A stretch of DNA of 56,815 bases. It comes from Diphasiastrum complanatum. Lineage: Eukaryota > Streptophyta > Lycopodiopsida > Lycopodiales > Lycopodiaceae. The position numbers were made by a program, and so were the translations under genes. Where the stretch lies: contig MU833404.1 in the NCBI GenBank assembly GCA_029204225.1, positions 1 to 56,815 on the forward strand. The letters are read 5' to 3'. The number at the start of each line of letters is the position of its first letter. Position 1 is the first letter of the stretch. Under the pieces are notes generated by a model. The model saw only the letters and a list, made by a program, of their open reading frames with translations, was not told the origin of the DNA and did no database searches. Below are positions 1-10,926 of this stretch, in pieces.

Positions 1-283
1 TTCAAATACCTGTGCGCAGCTCTTGTCACCGGAACCAGGTACTGGGAGCATATGTAACTCCACCCACACCTATAATTCAGCACCCCAGGTGCATAGTCAA
101 AATTCTCACGATGCATTCCTGCTAAATTATCCCATATCCTTGGTAAATCTTCTTCTCAAGCACTACAAAAGATAACCTTAAGCAAAAACACTTCATCAAA
201 GAAAACATAGTCCATTGTGAGGTCCTGGGACCTGCAGTGACAATATGCCTAATAACACAAATAGGGTTAAACCTAAAACACAT

Positions 284-860
284 GAAGTCGGCAAAACAAT
301 AGTAAACCCTCTCTCTCCTGTGTCTAGCCTCCTCAATAAGAGTTGAAAGCGTGAAGATATGATCAGAAGTAGAATATTGGGCTCTGAATCCTGCCTAGCC
401 CAATAGCATGTAACCTTCTGGTATCGGCCTCAGAATTCAACTGATTGAAGGATAGTACTATACAATTTTGCTAGAACACGCCCAATCATAATAGTGCGGC
501 AGTTGCTAGGGTTCATAGGGTCACCATGCTTGTAGATAGGGTGGATCAGAAACAACCCATGACTCTCTCATAAAGTGCCATCCCTACCAAGATAATATCT
601 ATAAAAATCCAAGATCACACAACTGCTGGATAAGCAAGGGGCGTGGAACAGAATCAAAGGCCTTAATGAAGTCGACGAAACAAAAGTAAATCCTCTCTCT
701 CTTGTGTCTAGCCTCCTCAATAAGAGCCCAAAGTGTCAAGATATGATCAAAGTAGAATATGGGCTCTCACTCCTGCCTGGCCCAATAGCCTCCTGGTCTC
801 AGTCTCAGAACTCACAATTGATTGAAGGAGGGTTTCTTCACAAGCACAACAATGATCCAT
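284..860 (-). pseudogene. LINE reverse-transcriptase fragments, duplicated
   Basis: Read on the minus strand, 860-570 encodes DHILTLWALIEEAR, then CFVDFIKAFDSVPRPLLIQQ: typical L1-like RT motifs. The stretch 545-460 encodes PIYKHGDPMNPSNCRTI, which belongs upstream of them. About 160 bp at 284-448 and at 669-825 are diverged direct copies of the same segment, so the element is rearranged. Stops and shifts break every frame. Confidence 0.75.
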
Positions 861-899
861 TTTGGACATTGGAGGATAACACCACTAACCATTTGTAGA

Positions 900-3160
900 T
901 GGGATAAGTGTTGTCTGCAGGTCCTCCAACAAAGGAACACTGTCAAACATCTCCTACAAAGACATCTATGAAAATCTTAAACTCAAGTATGACTAGTAGA
1001 GATTCTATTTATACTGACCCTGAGCCTTTATAGGAGAACCTTCCAGCAAGCTACCAAATCGGGGGCTAAGATCCAGTCTGTTATAGGCATCTAACTGCAC
1101 CCAGCACCCACAAGCTAATTAGTGGAAGCTACTTAGTACTAATTGTTGTCCATCGTTTATTACAACTATAGTGTACGATGGTCAATCTAGCAGACTCGAA
1201 GCTATAGCATCCTCCAGTCTTGACCCAACCTAAAAGTTGAAAGAGAAATTGATGCAAGGTAAGTGAGGCAGCTAACTAGTTAGGACAAGATAGAAAGAGA
1301 CAGAAAAGAGCATACACTACTACTCAAGCGGTGTCATAGCTAGCTCTTTCCTCCTCCTTCCTACTACTACTTTTCAGTGCCTTCTTCATCTTAGATCTTA
1401 TCCTCCCTTTCCCTTCCTCCTCTTCATGCTCTCCTTCCCTTGGCTCTCTATGATCTTGGACCCAATCTGGCACAAGATGAATCAGTTACCAAAGGGCCAA
1501 CTAGCCGCAAGCTAAGATGATGACCACTTTCTATGGCTAGGTATCTAACCCAAGCTGAATCAAGTGTGTTGCAAGCAACAACTCAATGAGCCAAGTAAAC
1601 CAGTTGTCAGAGATAGAAGATGGAGGATGACCAATACAGAGCAAGTTGTTACTGACAGAGTATGTCAGAACGTTAACCAGCAAGCTACTATGTAATCAAG
1701 CACATCACTAATTCATGCCAAGGCATATGTTATCATTATCGTTATAAGACATGTCGAAAGGGTCAGAGACAAAGAAGTGATTGTGACCTAATCAACCTCC
1801 AGTCAATCATGCGATCAGTTACTGGCACGGAAGGTAGCATAATTAGCTAGCATTGACAGGAGAGGGTAGCCTCATTCTTACCACCAGCTAGTATGTGTTG
1901 AGGAGCTTGAGTGAACTGGAGTGTAACAAGTGTGCTCTTTGAATGTGGACACAACAACAATTTTACAAGAAAGGTCAATTGTAGCTTTGATGACAGCTCA
2001 TTAATGGACACATTGGTGACTGAGAAATTGTGATCATTTATGAGACCATTTACTTTTAGAGCTAGATTGCTGCTTTTAGAAGTTGCGAATCTTCCGTAGC
2101 TTATGTGATCATACCATCCAAAGTTAGACTAGATATTTCGTGCAATGCAAAAATACTAACTATTGTATATGCAACTATATATGTCCTCTTTTAGAATCGT
2201 CCATATGCTATGATAGGCTTTTGTGCTATCCTATCAATCTGAATGAATAATTGAAGTCAAACAGTAAGTTTGAAATATGAAACGCATTAATTGTTTGTGA
2301 ACTATGAATCACACGTAGTCATTTATTGAATTGAAAGTTAGCGGCAATAGTATGTACAATCTGTTAGAGTTATGGCAAGCACCAAAACTTCTAGACTTCT
2401 AGACCCAAGATCAATTTTACTTTGTGGGGTAAATGGTTACTATAATCACAGGGCAGTGATTACTTTTGGAGCAGTGTTATTTTTATTCACAAGGCCGATT
2501 GGGCTTCTAGAGGAACGGCAATTGTTACCCTTTTTTGCACTTCATTTTCAAATTATCTATGAGTTCTTTGTAGGAGACTCATTGCTCTCATAGGAGAGTA
2601 GCTATTGACTCTATCTGATGTACTTTTAGCATCCATTTAGCTTGTGAATACTATTTGCTGGTCTTTTATGGTCTATTTGGATTTAATGTGACGCTAAATC
2701 TGTGGTCGACTAAGAGTACCAGATCACTTTCCAAAGCGCATGGAGGCTGGAATTTTCAGCAATTGATTTACTCTCTGCTTGATTTTTTTTTCAGTGTCTA
2801 CCTTTCACTTGGAAGACATATCAGTGCAACGATTTGAAATTTTTGTCACAAGTTTCTCTACAGTGATCACAATTTAAATCCAACAGTCATGTTGGGTTCC
2901 GACAAAATCAATAGCTCAAGACAGATCATTTTCTTTTTCATTTTCTCCTACAATCAGGTATACATGTGTTACAGGCTCTCTTGTGCACAATCTTCCAGAA
3001 GATCCCTGTCGACTCCTGCATCAAGTAGTCCTTTTGTCTACTGCAGATAGCCTGAGGTACTCATCTGAAGTAATTATTGATCTCTCTCTCTCTTGCTGGC
3101 TGGGCAGGACATCGTTGGCTAAAGAGGAGCTGCTGCCAGGTTGGATAGCCATTGCTCGAG
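900..3160. other. no recognisable gene
   Basis: AT-rich sequence inside or beyond the left end of the IPMI gene. The part next to 900 may continue the minus-strand LINE. I see no convincing exon of the missing IPMI C-terminus and no structured repeat. Confidence 0.5.
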
Positions 3161-3199
3161 CTATTGAGTAGATGAGACATCATAAGGGGGCTTTAGCCC

Positions 3200-4265
3200 C
3201 TGTTTCTGCTCCCATAGCTCATACAGCGTCTTCCTCAGACAGCCACGCCTACTGCTCTTGATCCGCCTGTGCCTTTGGCTTCTACACCTGCTGCACAGTC
3301 TGTTACCACTGCTCCATCTAAGGTCGTTGCTCCATCTCCATCTCTCTCCATGCCTACTGCTCCCGTTCCACCTTCCACTCCTGTGTCTTCTGCTTCTACA
3401 CCTGAATTTGCTCCTATTCCAGAAGCATGTCCAGTCACTCCTACGTCTATGGCATCTCCCTTTCGAGCTCCACCCCTCATTTGACCTATTTAATCCCTGA
3501 TTTGTGCACTGATACAAGTAATCTATATAATTTGCTCAAAAACCATCGAGATGTTCTGAACCAACATGGAGAAGTGATCAATAATCACAGCAAGCATCAA
3601 TCGATAGTCTTCGAGGAACAATCAATCAACACTGTGAAGTGATTAATTCCTATCTTGAGGTGATCCAATGTACACAACAACTATTGCACTATTAAAGTCA
3701 CATATCTAGCAACTTGTAGCGAAATTTAATACCATCTATCAGGAGGTTGGAGCTCTGTCATCACAGGCAGTCAAACAACTGGAGTGCAGCATGGAGCAGC
3801 ACCATACAAAGGTCTTAACTTGGGCAGACGTCCTGAAACGTTTTGGTAAATCTGAAGCTCCGTCTTCTTTCATTTCGGCCACGCTTAGTGAGTCAAAATT
3901 GTGAGAACGTAAAGCTCTCAATGTTCGTGTTAGAGGCATTCCAGACTCTCAAAATGCCCTTGCTGATGCCAAACTGTTCTTGGAATCACACCTTCAACAC
4001 CACAGTCGAGGACTAGATACTGCCAAAGAAAGATGTGGATACCCTTGTTTTACACTTTACCTCGATCAATGATAGACGTGAAGTGCTAAAACGACGTGTT
4101 AAACTAAAAGATACCAAGATCTTCCTTGATGAAGATCTCACATTTGTACAAGTGGTGGAAAGAAAAAAGGCCTTACAAAAAGCGAAGGATTTAGGGAAAC
4201 ACCTGATTTACAAAGACGACAATATCGGTTTTGTTGAAGCTAAGCATTTAATTGAGACAAAATAG
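3200..4265 (+). pseudogene. LINE ORF1 (nucleic-acid-binding protein), frameshifted
   Basis: The N-terminal part (3200-3485) is a Pro/Ser/Thr/Ala-rich linker. From 3750 the frame reads AVKQLECSMEQHHTKVLTWADVLKRFG..., then after one stop NVRVRGIPDSQNALADAKLFLE (RRM-like ORF1 core). After a shift near 4030 it reads KDVDTLVLHFTSINDRREVL...KIFLDEDLTFVQ...LIETK and stops at 4265. The TKIFLDEDLT-type stretch is common in plant LINE ORF1 and related proteins. No ORF2 follows; a LINE-type 3' end comes directly after it. Confidence 0.7.
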
Positions 4266-4438
4266 ATATATTGTGTTAGTTTGAGTTTGAGATGACCCTG
4301 GACCATTTCAGAGCTGATAGTTTTAGTTTCTTTAGCTTGTTGATGGCATCGCTCCGTTTTGGGTCCATTATCACGTCTGTACTGTATGCCTTTTGGCATG
4401 GAAAAAACATTAATAAAGCTTTCTTTCTTCCTTTCTTC
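4266..4438 (+). mobile_element. LINE 3' untranslated end with hairpin and AATAAAG tail
   Basis: Directly after the ORF1 stop, a non-coding stretch ends in a small hairpin (ATGCC-TTTT-GGCAT at 4386-4399) and TTAATAAAGCTTTCTTTC (4410 on). The same terminal design is seen at 9528-9570. It is read as the 3' end of an ORF1-only LINE copy. Confidence 0.55.
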
Positions 4439-4579
4439 TATAGTGGGTAGTGAAGCTGAAACCAGACACTTGCATGCTTTGGGACAGGTAGGTTTCAGGG
4501 GCAAGTTCTCCACTTCCGATCATACATTTACTTTGCGATCTATCATAGAGGAAACCGGATCCAGATGTGAGAGTGTACT
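4439..4579 (+). pseudogene. LINE ORF2 reverse transcriptase, left part (interrupted by the LTR element)
   Basis: Reads RHLHALGQVGFRGKFSTSDH, then TFTLRSIIEE, the RT 'GFR...ST.DH...LR..IEE' block. The frame breaks at 4580, where the LTR element begins, and resumes at 7610 with the next RT block. Confidence 0.8.
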
Positions 4580-5057
4580 TGTTAGAGTCCAGTTACGACT
4601 CTATCATGACCTTGGCACGGCCGGTCACCAGAGGGCCTGAGGCCAAGTATTGGCAAGGGCCAGTGACCGAGGAGGACACCAGTCCCAAGTTGGGACCGAT
4701 GCGTCACGAGCAGTGACCCGGTGTGGCCGCCTGACAAGTTGTCAGAGATGCGGTGTGTCTTGACCGTTGGGACCCTAGCCGTCAGTGACGAGATGCTAGC
4801 CGGCAAGTAGTCGGGGTGACCAAGAGGGTCACAGGTCTTTGCGGGGCACGGGGGTGGTACCCTATGAGTCACTCAGTATTCACAGGTCACAGGGGCTAGG
4901 CATGCCAAGTGGACTGATCACCCACAGGTGGATGCCATGTGCCAGTTGACGGGAATAGCAGGTAGAAGGACTCAAGGAGGGGGTGCCTATGGTTGGGAGG
5001 TTCATTCTACACACCGGCTTCTAGGATTCACAAGCTTGGAGAGACTGGCGTGTGACA
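4580..5057 (+). repeat. 5' LTR of the gag-chromodomain element
   Basis: 478 bp, TG...CA ends, matched along its length by 7136-7609. It is GC-richer than its surroundings and contains short inverted motifs such as GTGACC...GGTCAC. A 5-bp GAGAG insertion near the end separates it from the 3' copy. Confidence 0.92.
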
Positions 5058-5059
5058 AT

Positions 5060-5072
5060 TGGTATAAGAGCC
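5060..5072 (+). other. primer binding site
   Basis: TGGTATAAGAGCC, two bases after the 5' LTR, matches the initiator-tRNA-Met-type PBS TGGTATCAGAGCC with one change. A short CGTTCTAGAGAGAGAAA repeat (two copies) follows in the leader. Confidence 0.8.
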
Positions 5073-5832
5073 TCGTTCTAGAGAGAGAAAACATCGTTCT
5101 AGAGAGAGAAAGTGTAGAAATTGTCAGATTTTGGTTGTTTTTGAAGGATTTTGGAGGGAGAAAACGTGGGAGACAGATTGGAGAAGAACGGTGGGCCTCC
5201 AGTGCTGCTGTTCCAGCATACAGGGAGCCCACAAACACCTGTTTGAGGGAAGAAAAACTTGGCAAAAGAAATCAGATGCTCCAGCGCATTTTTTCAGAAG
5301 GATTTTCGCTCATAACTTTCCGGAGCCTTCTCAGATCCTGATCAGATATTGGGAGCATGTTTCTAGTATCCATAGCGATCCTTTAGAGCCATTGTACGCT
5401 GGTTTTGGAGCAGATTTGCCTCTGTTTCACTAAAAAGTCGGTTTCCAAGCAAAAAACAGGTCAGATTTTTGGATTGGACATAACTTCTCCGATTTATCTC
5501 AATTTCTGCTGTTAGAGTTTCAGATTGGGCCTAGTAGGAGGGCGACCTACTGCTAATTGACCGTTTGTGAAAAGCTTTTGCCGTTTGGAAGAAATTCGAC
5601 ATCAAACAGCCCACTTTTTTCCTGTTTTTTTTCGACTTTCAAGCCGATTTGGTGCCCAAATTAAGTTCTTTACCGACTTGTGTACCAACGTAGGACGCAA
5701 GGGAAGTACTACCTGTCCTTGGCTTTGTTACTTTCCAGTTGCCTTTTGTCTCTTTCAGTTCTAAATTGTCAATAGGCTGAACATTTCTTTTCCTGACTGT
5801 GTTTCAATAAGTCCAATTTTTAGCTTGATTCC

Positions 5833-6870
5833 GTGCTGTCTCTGTTGTGTTTCATAATGGAAGATGATAGAGTTGATATTCCGCTCAGTCCACCCGTTGC
5901 TATTCCATCACCACCACCTAGCCCTGTGCTTAGTCCTGCCCATAATCCGCCTACAGTGGCTGCCCGTTCACCTGCTGGTACTTCCCCTTCTGTGCAAGCT
6001 CGCATGGATAGTGTGGAAAAGACCGTTGCAGAGATGCGAGCAATGATGGTAGCTGGTGGTTATGCGTCTTCCTCGCAGTATGCTTTACCTTATCCGTCTT
6101 CTACTGTTCGTCCTATGTTACCTCCACCCTATCCAGAAGACAAAGATATTAAACCTACCCGTTTCGCTGGAAACACTCCCCAACGCAAAACTGATATCGT
6201 AGATCAGTGGTTGCATAAGTGGGAAGATTATTTTGATTTGAAACGGTCCCCAACTGATGAGGGTTGGCGGGTCCGCAAAGCTGCTTACCATTTCACTGAT
6301 TTTGCTGATAGGTGGTGGCGCAAGTTGTTGAAGTCTAACCAGGCTCCATCCACCTGGCTTGAGTTTAAGCGAGCTTTTAGAGCTCAGTTTATTCCTCCAC
6401 ATGAGCATGTGCGTGCGACGGATGCTTGGCTTTTGCATCGTCAGAGACAGTACATGGTGCAGGAATATGCTGACAGGTATCGTGAGATACTTATCAAGAT
6501 TCCGAAAGAGATTCCCGAGTGGCTGGTAGTCCACAAGTTCATATTTGGCCTTCATGAAGAGTTGAGGCCTTCGATGCTTAATGAAGGGTGCAAGACCTTA
6601 GAAGAGGCAGTTGCTACAGCTTTCAACTTTGAAGGTAATGTGCGCACCAAGGCTGAATCTGGAGCGCCAAGCTGGCCTCAGAAGAAGGGTTCGCGAAAGT
6701 CTGGCCAAGCTGGTCAGAAAGGCTTTTCGCAGAAGGATCCTATCCAAATGCAGCAGACTTTGAAGCGCAAGGCGGGATCTCGTATGGCTCGTCGTGCTTA
6801 CGACAAGTCTTCCCTCAGTCCTGAGCAAGCTACCTGGTGGATGCAAGGTGCATCCAGTATTCCATGTTAG
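5833..6870 (+). CDS. retrotransposon Gag (capsid) protein
   Basis: The open frame is 345 codons; a likelier start is the in-frame ATG at 5857 (MEDDRVD). It has a Pro-rich N-terminus, a short helical segment (MDSVEKTVAEMRAMM), then the Retrotrans_gag core: FAGNTPQRKTDIVDQWLHKW..., WWRKLL, TWLEFKRAFRAQFIP and EYADRYREI...FIFGLHEELRP. Downstream there is a basic tail but no CCHC zinc knuckle. The last about 20 codons are read out of frame through the deletion junction near 6800-6830. A gag this intact could still supply particles in trans; that is inference. Confidence 0.88.
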   Translation: MLSLLCFIMEDDRVDIPLSPPVAIPSPPPSPVLSPAHNPPTVAARSPAGTSPSVQARMDSVEKTVAEMRAMMVAGGYASSSQYALPYPSSTVRPMLPPPYPEDKDIKPTRFAGNTPQRKTDIVDQWLHKWEDYFDLKRSPTDEGWRVRKAAYHFTDFADRWWRKLLKSNQAPSTWLEFKRAFRAQFIPPHEHVRATDAWLLHRQRQYMVQEYADRYREILIKIPKEIPEWLVVHKFIFGLHEELRPSMLNEGCKTLEEAVATAFNFEGNVRTKAESGAPSWPQKKGSRKSGQAGQKGFSQKDPIQMQQTLKRKAGSRMARRAYDKSSLSPEQATWWMQGASSIPC

Positions 6871-7114
6871 GAAACTGAAGAAATGTTTGCATGATGGCGA
6901 TAGCCTGGTGGAAGGTCTAGTGTCTCTTGAGGAGAAAGACACCACAAGTTATGGGCCAGACAGAATCCTAGATCGAAGGGAGCGACGATTGCGGAATCGT
7001 CTCCTTCAAGAGTATCTAGTAACTTGGAAAGGGCATCCGTTGTCAGAGGCTACCTGGGAGACGCGACAGGCGTTGCAGAAGTCTTACCCAGAGTTTGTCA
7101 TTGAGGACCGATGA
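6830..7114 (+). pseudogene. integrase C-terminus with chromodomain, remnant of pol
   Basis: In a different frame from gag: LPGGCKVHPVFHVRKLKK, the segment that follows the integrase core, then a linker and the chromodomain EYLVTWKGHPLSEATWE...KSYPEFVIEDR with stop. This identifies the element as a chromovirus. Fusion straight onto the gag 3' end shows one deletion removed about all of pol. Confidence 0.88.
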
Positions 7115-7120
7115 CTTGCC

Positions 7121-7135
7121 AGAGGAGGGAAGGAT
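7121..7135 (+). other. polypurine tract
   Basis: AGAGGAGGGAAGGA just before the 3' LTR, the plus-strand priming site. Confidence 0.75.
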
Positions 7136-7609
7136 TGTTAGAGTCCAGTTACGAATCTATCATGACCTTGGCACGGCCGGTCACCAAAGGGCCTGAGGCC
7201 AAGTATTGGCAAGGGCCAGTGACCGAGGAGGACATCAGTCCCAAGTTGGGACCGGTGCGTCACGAGCAGTGACCCGGTGTGGCCGCCTGACAAGTTGTCA
7301 GAGATGCGGTGTGTCTTGACCGTCGGGACCCTAGCCGTCAGTGACGAGATGCTAGCCGGCAAGTAGTCGGGGTGACCAAGAGGGTCACCGGTCTTTGGCG
7401 GGGCACGGGGGTGGTACCCTATGAGTCACTCAGTATTCATAGGTCACAGGTGCTAGGCATGCCAAGTGGACTGATCACCCACAGGTGGATGCCATGTGCC
7501 AGTTGACGGGAATAGCAGGTAGAAGGACTCAAGGAGAGGGTGCCTATGGTTGGGAGGTTCATTCTACACACCGGCTTCTAGGATTCACGAGCTTGACTGG
7601 CTTGTGACA
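7136..7609 (+). repeat. 3' LTR of the gag-chromodomain element
   Basis: 474 bp, the partner of 4580-5057. It is followed at once by the resumed LINE reverse-transcriptase frame. Confidence 0.92.
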
Positions 7610-9575
7610 ATACTGCTGCTTTGTGGATTTCAGAAAAGCTTTTGATTATGTTCCTAGGCATTTGCTGATCCAGAGTTATATGAGCTTGGTTTTCTATCAT
7701 TGCGATCATGGCACTTTATGAGCAGGTGGATGGTTGTTTCAAATCTGATGAGGGTATTTCACCATAGGTGGACAACACCATGCAAGTGAAGTAGGGCTGC
7801 TCACTCTCCCCTCCACTGTTTGAACTCTACATTGTGAGTCAGATCACGCTATTGGGTCAGATGGAGCTGAGGGTTGCATGCTTTGTGACCTTTTGATTTC
7901 CATTCTTCTATATGCAAATGATGTTGAGCACTCAAGAGGGGATATAGCAGCACCTGGACACACTTCACACTTTTTGTACATGATGGGGATTGAAAGTGAA
8001 CACTAAAAAGACCAAAATTATGGTCTTTAATACTTTCAAGGCCTTCACATCGAGACAAGGTCCATTACGGGAGGGCCAACCTCTCAAGTGGTTTCACTAT
8101 ACAGCTATCTGGGAGTACTTTTCATAAGACCTATCTTCAGCATGAGACACGCAACCATGGGTAAGCTTGGGAAGAGACACACTTCCCTGGTTTCAGGTGC
8201 TATATACGGGATGCTAGTGCTATTTGTTTGAAACCATGGTTAGCCCTACAACTATGTATGCGGCAGAGAATTGGTGCAGGTGGGCTCACATCTGTTGAGT
8301 GGGAAAACATATCTCCATTATAGGTTACCATCCTCTCATGGATGATACAAGCCAAGTCATCAGTACCACATCAGATTATCCTAGTTGAGTTCATAGTTAT
8401 TTTACTTCAGTGGAAGCCATCTTCTGCTTAATTATTTTCCTCCAGCAGCTCACACATATTGAGGAGACTGAGAGATGCTCAGGAGCAGCACTATTATCAT
8501 CAAGGGTACTCTATAGTCAAAGGCACAACCTTTTGTCATATTATCAGGCAGCACAACTATTAGCATCTCTTGGCATACCTATTTCCCATCTTCTAGAGGG
8601 CAGCCGTCAGTATATTCATCGCTTCTTATATCGTTCATATCTTTAGAGGACATGATTGTTCGGGGTAAAGCCAGAGTTCTACAGGTCTTGGTTCTTGGAG
8701 ATTTACACAAGTTACCTAGTTTTACCTCAATATCTAGACTCGAGACTTTCGCATGGGCTTAGAGTTAGAATTGGGCTATTTTGTTTCTCTTCTCACTAGT
8801 TATACATTGAGACTGGTCACTTCCAAAGTATAGCAGGGGAAGACAAGATGTGCTAGTTGTGTACACTTGAGGAGATTGAGGACGAGAAGCACTTTATTTT
8901 CAAATGCCCAATAAATTATGAGATCAAAGGAGGTACCACTATTTATATCAAGATTCACCTATGACTCTTCATTTGCTGATATCATATGAGGATATGTTTT
9001 GTGCTGCATTGATGATACAAGAGATGACCACACTCAAGAGAGATATGCAAGAGCCGCTTGCATACACATGAGATGCGATAGCCTACCATCACAAAGTTAG
9101 TTTCTAGGAGGAAATAGTAGGTCAAATATCAGGAGATGACTTACAGGAGGCTTCATATATTCCAGTTGCATCCAGATATAGGGACCAACGACATTGCACA
9201 AGATAGTCCCAGCAGCAGCAGCAGCAGAGACAACACAGATCTCGTGTTCAGCCTCGTCCCAGACAGAGAGTTTGGCGGCAGAGATCCAAAGATTAGGACA
9301 CCATCACCACATCCATCATGTCCTTTTCTAGGAGGATTGACAGATAGCAACATGAGACTCTATCTATAGTTATTATTGTGCTTCAGCAGTGCCCTATTTG
9401 AGAGAACTGATTACTATCTTGTGACGATTACTTCAGTTTTCTTAGTGTCTTTTCTTCGTTTTTATGCATGGAGACGTTTTATTACACACATATTGTTATG
9501 ACACACTTGAGATGTACTTATGTTTTTTGTATCTACAAGTATTGATACAAAATTAATAAAGTTTTCTTTCTTTGT
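7610..9575 (+). pseudogene. LINE ORF2 reverse transcriptase, right part and 3' end
   Basis: Continues the split LINE: FVDFRKAFDYVPRHLL, QVK*GCSLSPPLFELY, LLYANDVEH (the YADD active site changed to YAND) and KVNTKKTKIMVFNT. Near 8850-8910 comes a C-terminal Cys/His block, CTLEEIEDEKHFIFKCP. Many stops are present. The 3' end is TTGTATC...GATACAA (hairpin, 9528-9550) followed by TTAATAAAGTTTTCTTTC. A small CAG-repeat run lies near 9210. Confidence 0.8.
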
Positions 9576-9589
9576 CTAAGCTATTGTAG

Positions 9590-9750
9590 CGTCATAACTG
9601 GTTATGTTATTTAATCTTATGTCACAGTTACAGTTTTTATTAGACGTTTTTACAGTCCCTAAGCTCAATACACACTTAAAAGATACTTTTTAGCCTTATG
9701 TATCTTTGGTACCTCACAGACATAAATAAAGCTTCTTCTTTCTTTTCTTG
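9590..9750 (+). mobile_element. possible second, 5'-truncated LINE 3' end
   Basis: A stretch ending CATAAATAAAGCTTCTTCTTT (9720 on) resembles the LINE termini at 4410 and 9551 and lies directly behind the latter. Probably a short independent copy. Confidence 0.35.
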
Positions 9751-10455
9751 TTCCTTTTTTTTCTGTCTCTCCAATCTTAATTGTTTGTGTATTGTCTCTT
9801 AATGAGTATTAGAGGAAGATTAGTTAATCAATGGCAAGTCCTTAGACATAAGTCTATCTGAATAAGTGTTAAGGTCAGCCTAACTAGTATAGACATAGCC
9901 TAAATAGTGATCAGTTGTATTTCCACATTCTATTACGAATATGATCCCTTTACTTTCGAAAAAGGGGGAAGGTGGGGTGGGGGTCCCATCTTGACCACCC
10001 ACAGTGCAATATCATGGGATGCATGTCTAAACTTTCACTTGCATGTGCATGAGCAGCTACCTCTAGTATAGAGTTACAAGAGTTTGTGGAATTGTCATCA
10101 CTCATGAAAACCTTTAAAGAGTCGAAGTTTTCCTATGTACAGTTGCACATTAGGAAAGAAATTGCTGTATAGGCCATGCCAGTGAACTAAATGCATCAAG
10201 TTTGAATGTCAAATTTTGTTGGCATATTGATGAACTTAGTGAATCATGACACAATTGTCAAATACAAAAAATGCTTAAAAGAGCAGGTAACCATTTTGAA
10301 ACACCTACAATCTGGCTTGCAGACTTATTCTAAACTGTCTCAAATTTAGTCAATTTGCAAATGCTTGCAAGAAAATTCCATGATGACAGGGGCCTTGATC
10401 AAGAATTGCATTGTCCTAGTTCTGTACACGCTGTTCTGACTCATAGAAAACTAAC
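9751..10455. other. intron 13 sequence, nothing recognised
   Basis: AT-rich, starting just after the exon 13 donor. No coding similarity was seen on either strand. Confidence 0.5.
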
Positions 10456-10926
10456 CTTTTGAGTTGCAGGGACAATGAATGTTGGCACCTTTACTTTCTG
10501 GCCCTACAAGAGGTGAAGATATTTGAGATACTACTTTTCAGCATAACGATAGTTATGCTGCAGGCCAACAAACTGCATTTAAGAATAATAAACTATTCTT
10601 GCAATTAGCAAATCTGAACAAGTGGAAACACAAACCGCAGAATGTAAAAGCTTAGCCACCGCCATGAAGTCCTCTATTTTGCCGCCAGTACATGAGCCAA
10701 TGTAGACCCTATCAATCTTCACATTCTTGCAATCTCTTGCCAATGCACGATTGTCTGGAGAATGTGGCTGCACTTCAATACAGTTTGAATCATCTGATAA
10801 AGAATAAGAAATTTCAATTTCAAAGGCAAACTACATAGTTCCATTTTAACTTACTGATTTATCTGCCTCACCTTAGCAACCAAGGGTTGTACTTTTGAAA
10901 CATCAAACCTGTACTCCTTCAAGAAA
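10456..10926 (-). CDS. IIL1: IPMI large subunit exons 11-13 (first cluster cysteine)
   Basis: Exon 11 (10872-10926) encodes [18 protein letters not shown]. Exon 12 (10636-10767, 44 codons) encodes [18 protein letters not shown] and [12 protein letters not shown], the motif with the first 4Fe-4S ligand. Exon 13 (10456-10503, 16 codons) encodes [16 protein letters not shown] and ends at an AAG|GTTAGT donor. The next exon should begin VWMD or similar; no match was found leftwards to position 1. Confidence 0.93.

Larger units (their letters stand above)
4580..7609 (+). mobile_element. Ty3/gypsy chromovirus derivative: LTR-gag-chromodomain-LTR, pol deleted
   Basis: Two LTRs (4580-5057 and 7136-7609) both run TGTTAG...TGTGACA. 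By hand count they differ at 11 substitutions and two small indels, so about 97-98% identical: a recent insertion. Inside lie a PBS, a gag ORF, an integrase C-terminal chromodomain segment and a polypurine tract. Protease, RT, RNase H and the integrase core are absent. Flanking bases GTACT and ATACT suggest a 5-bp target duplication with one change. It sits inside a LINE RT gene and in antisense orientation to the IPMI gene. It is best described as a non-autonomous (TR-GAG-like) chromovirus. Confidence 0.92.

Noticed and set aside
1-10455. A C-terminal IPMI exon within the left 10 kb
   Set aside because: I looked by eye for CGACLGGP, NRNFPGRMGH and WMD-type motifs on the minus strand and found none. 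A computed search could overturn this.
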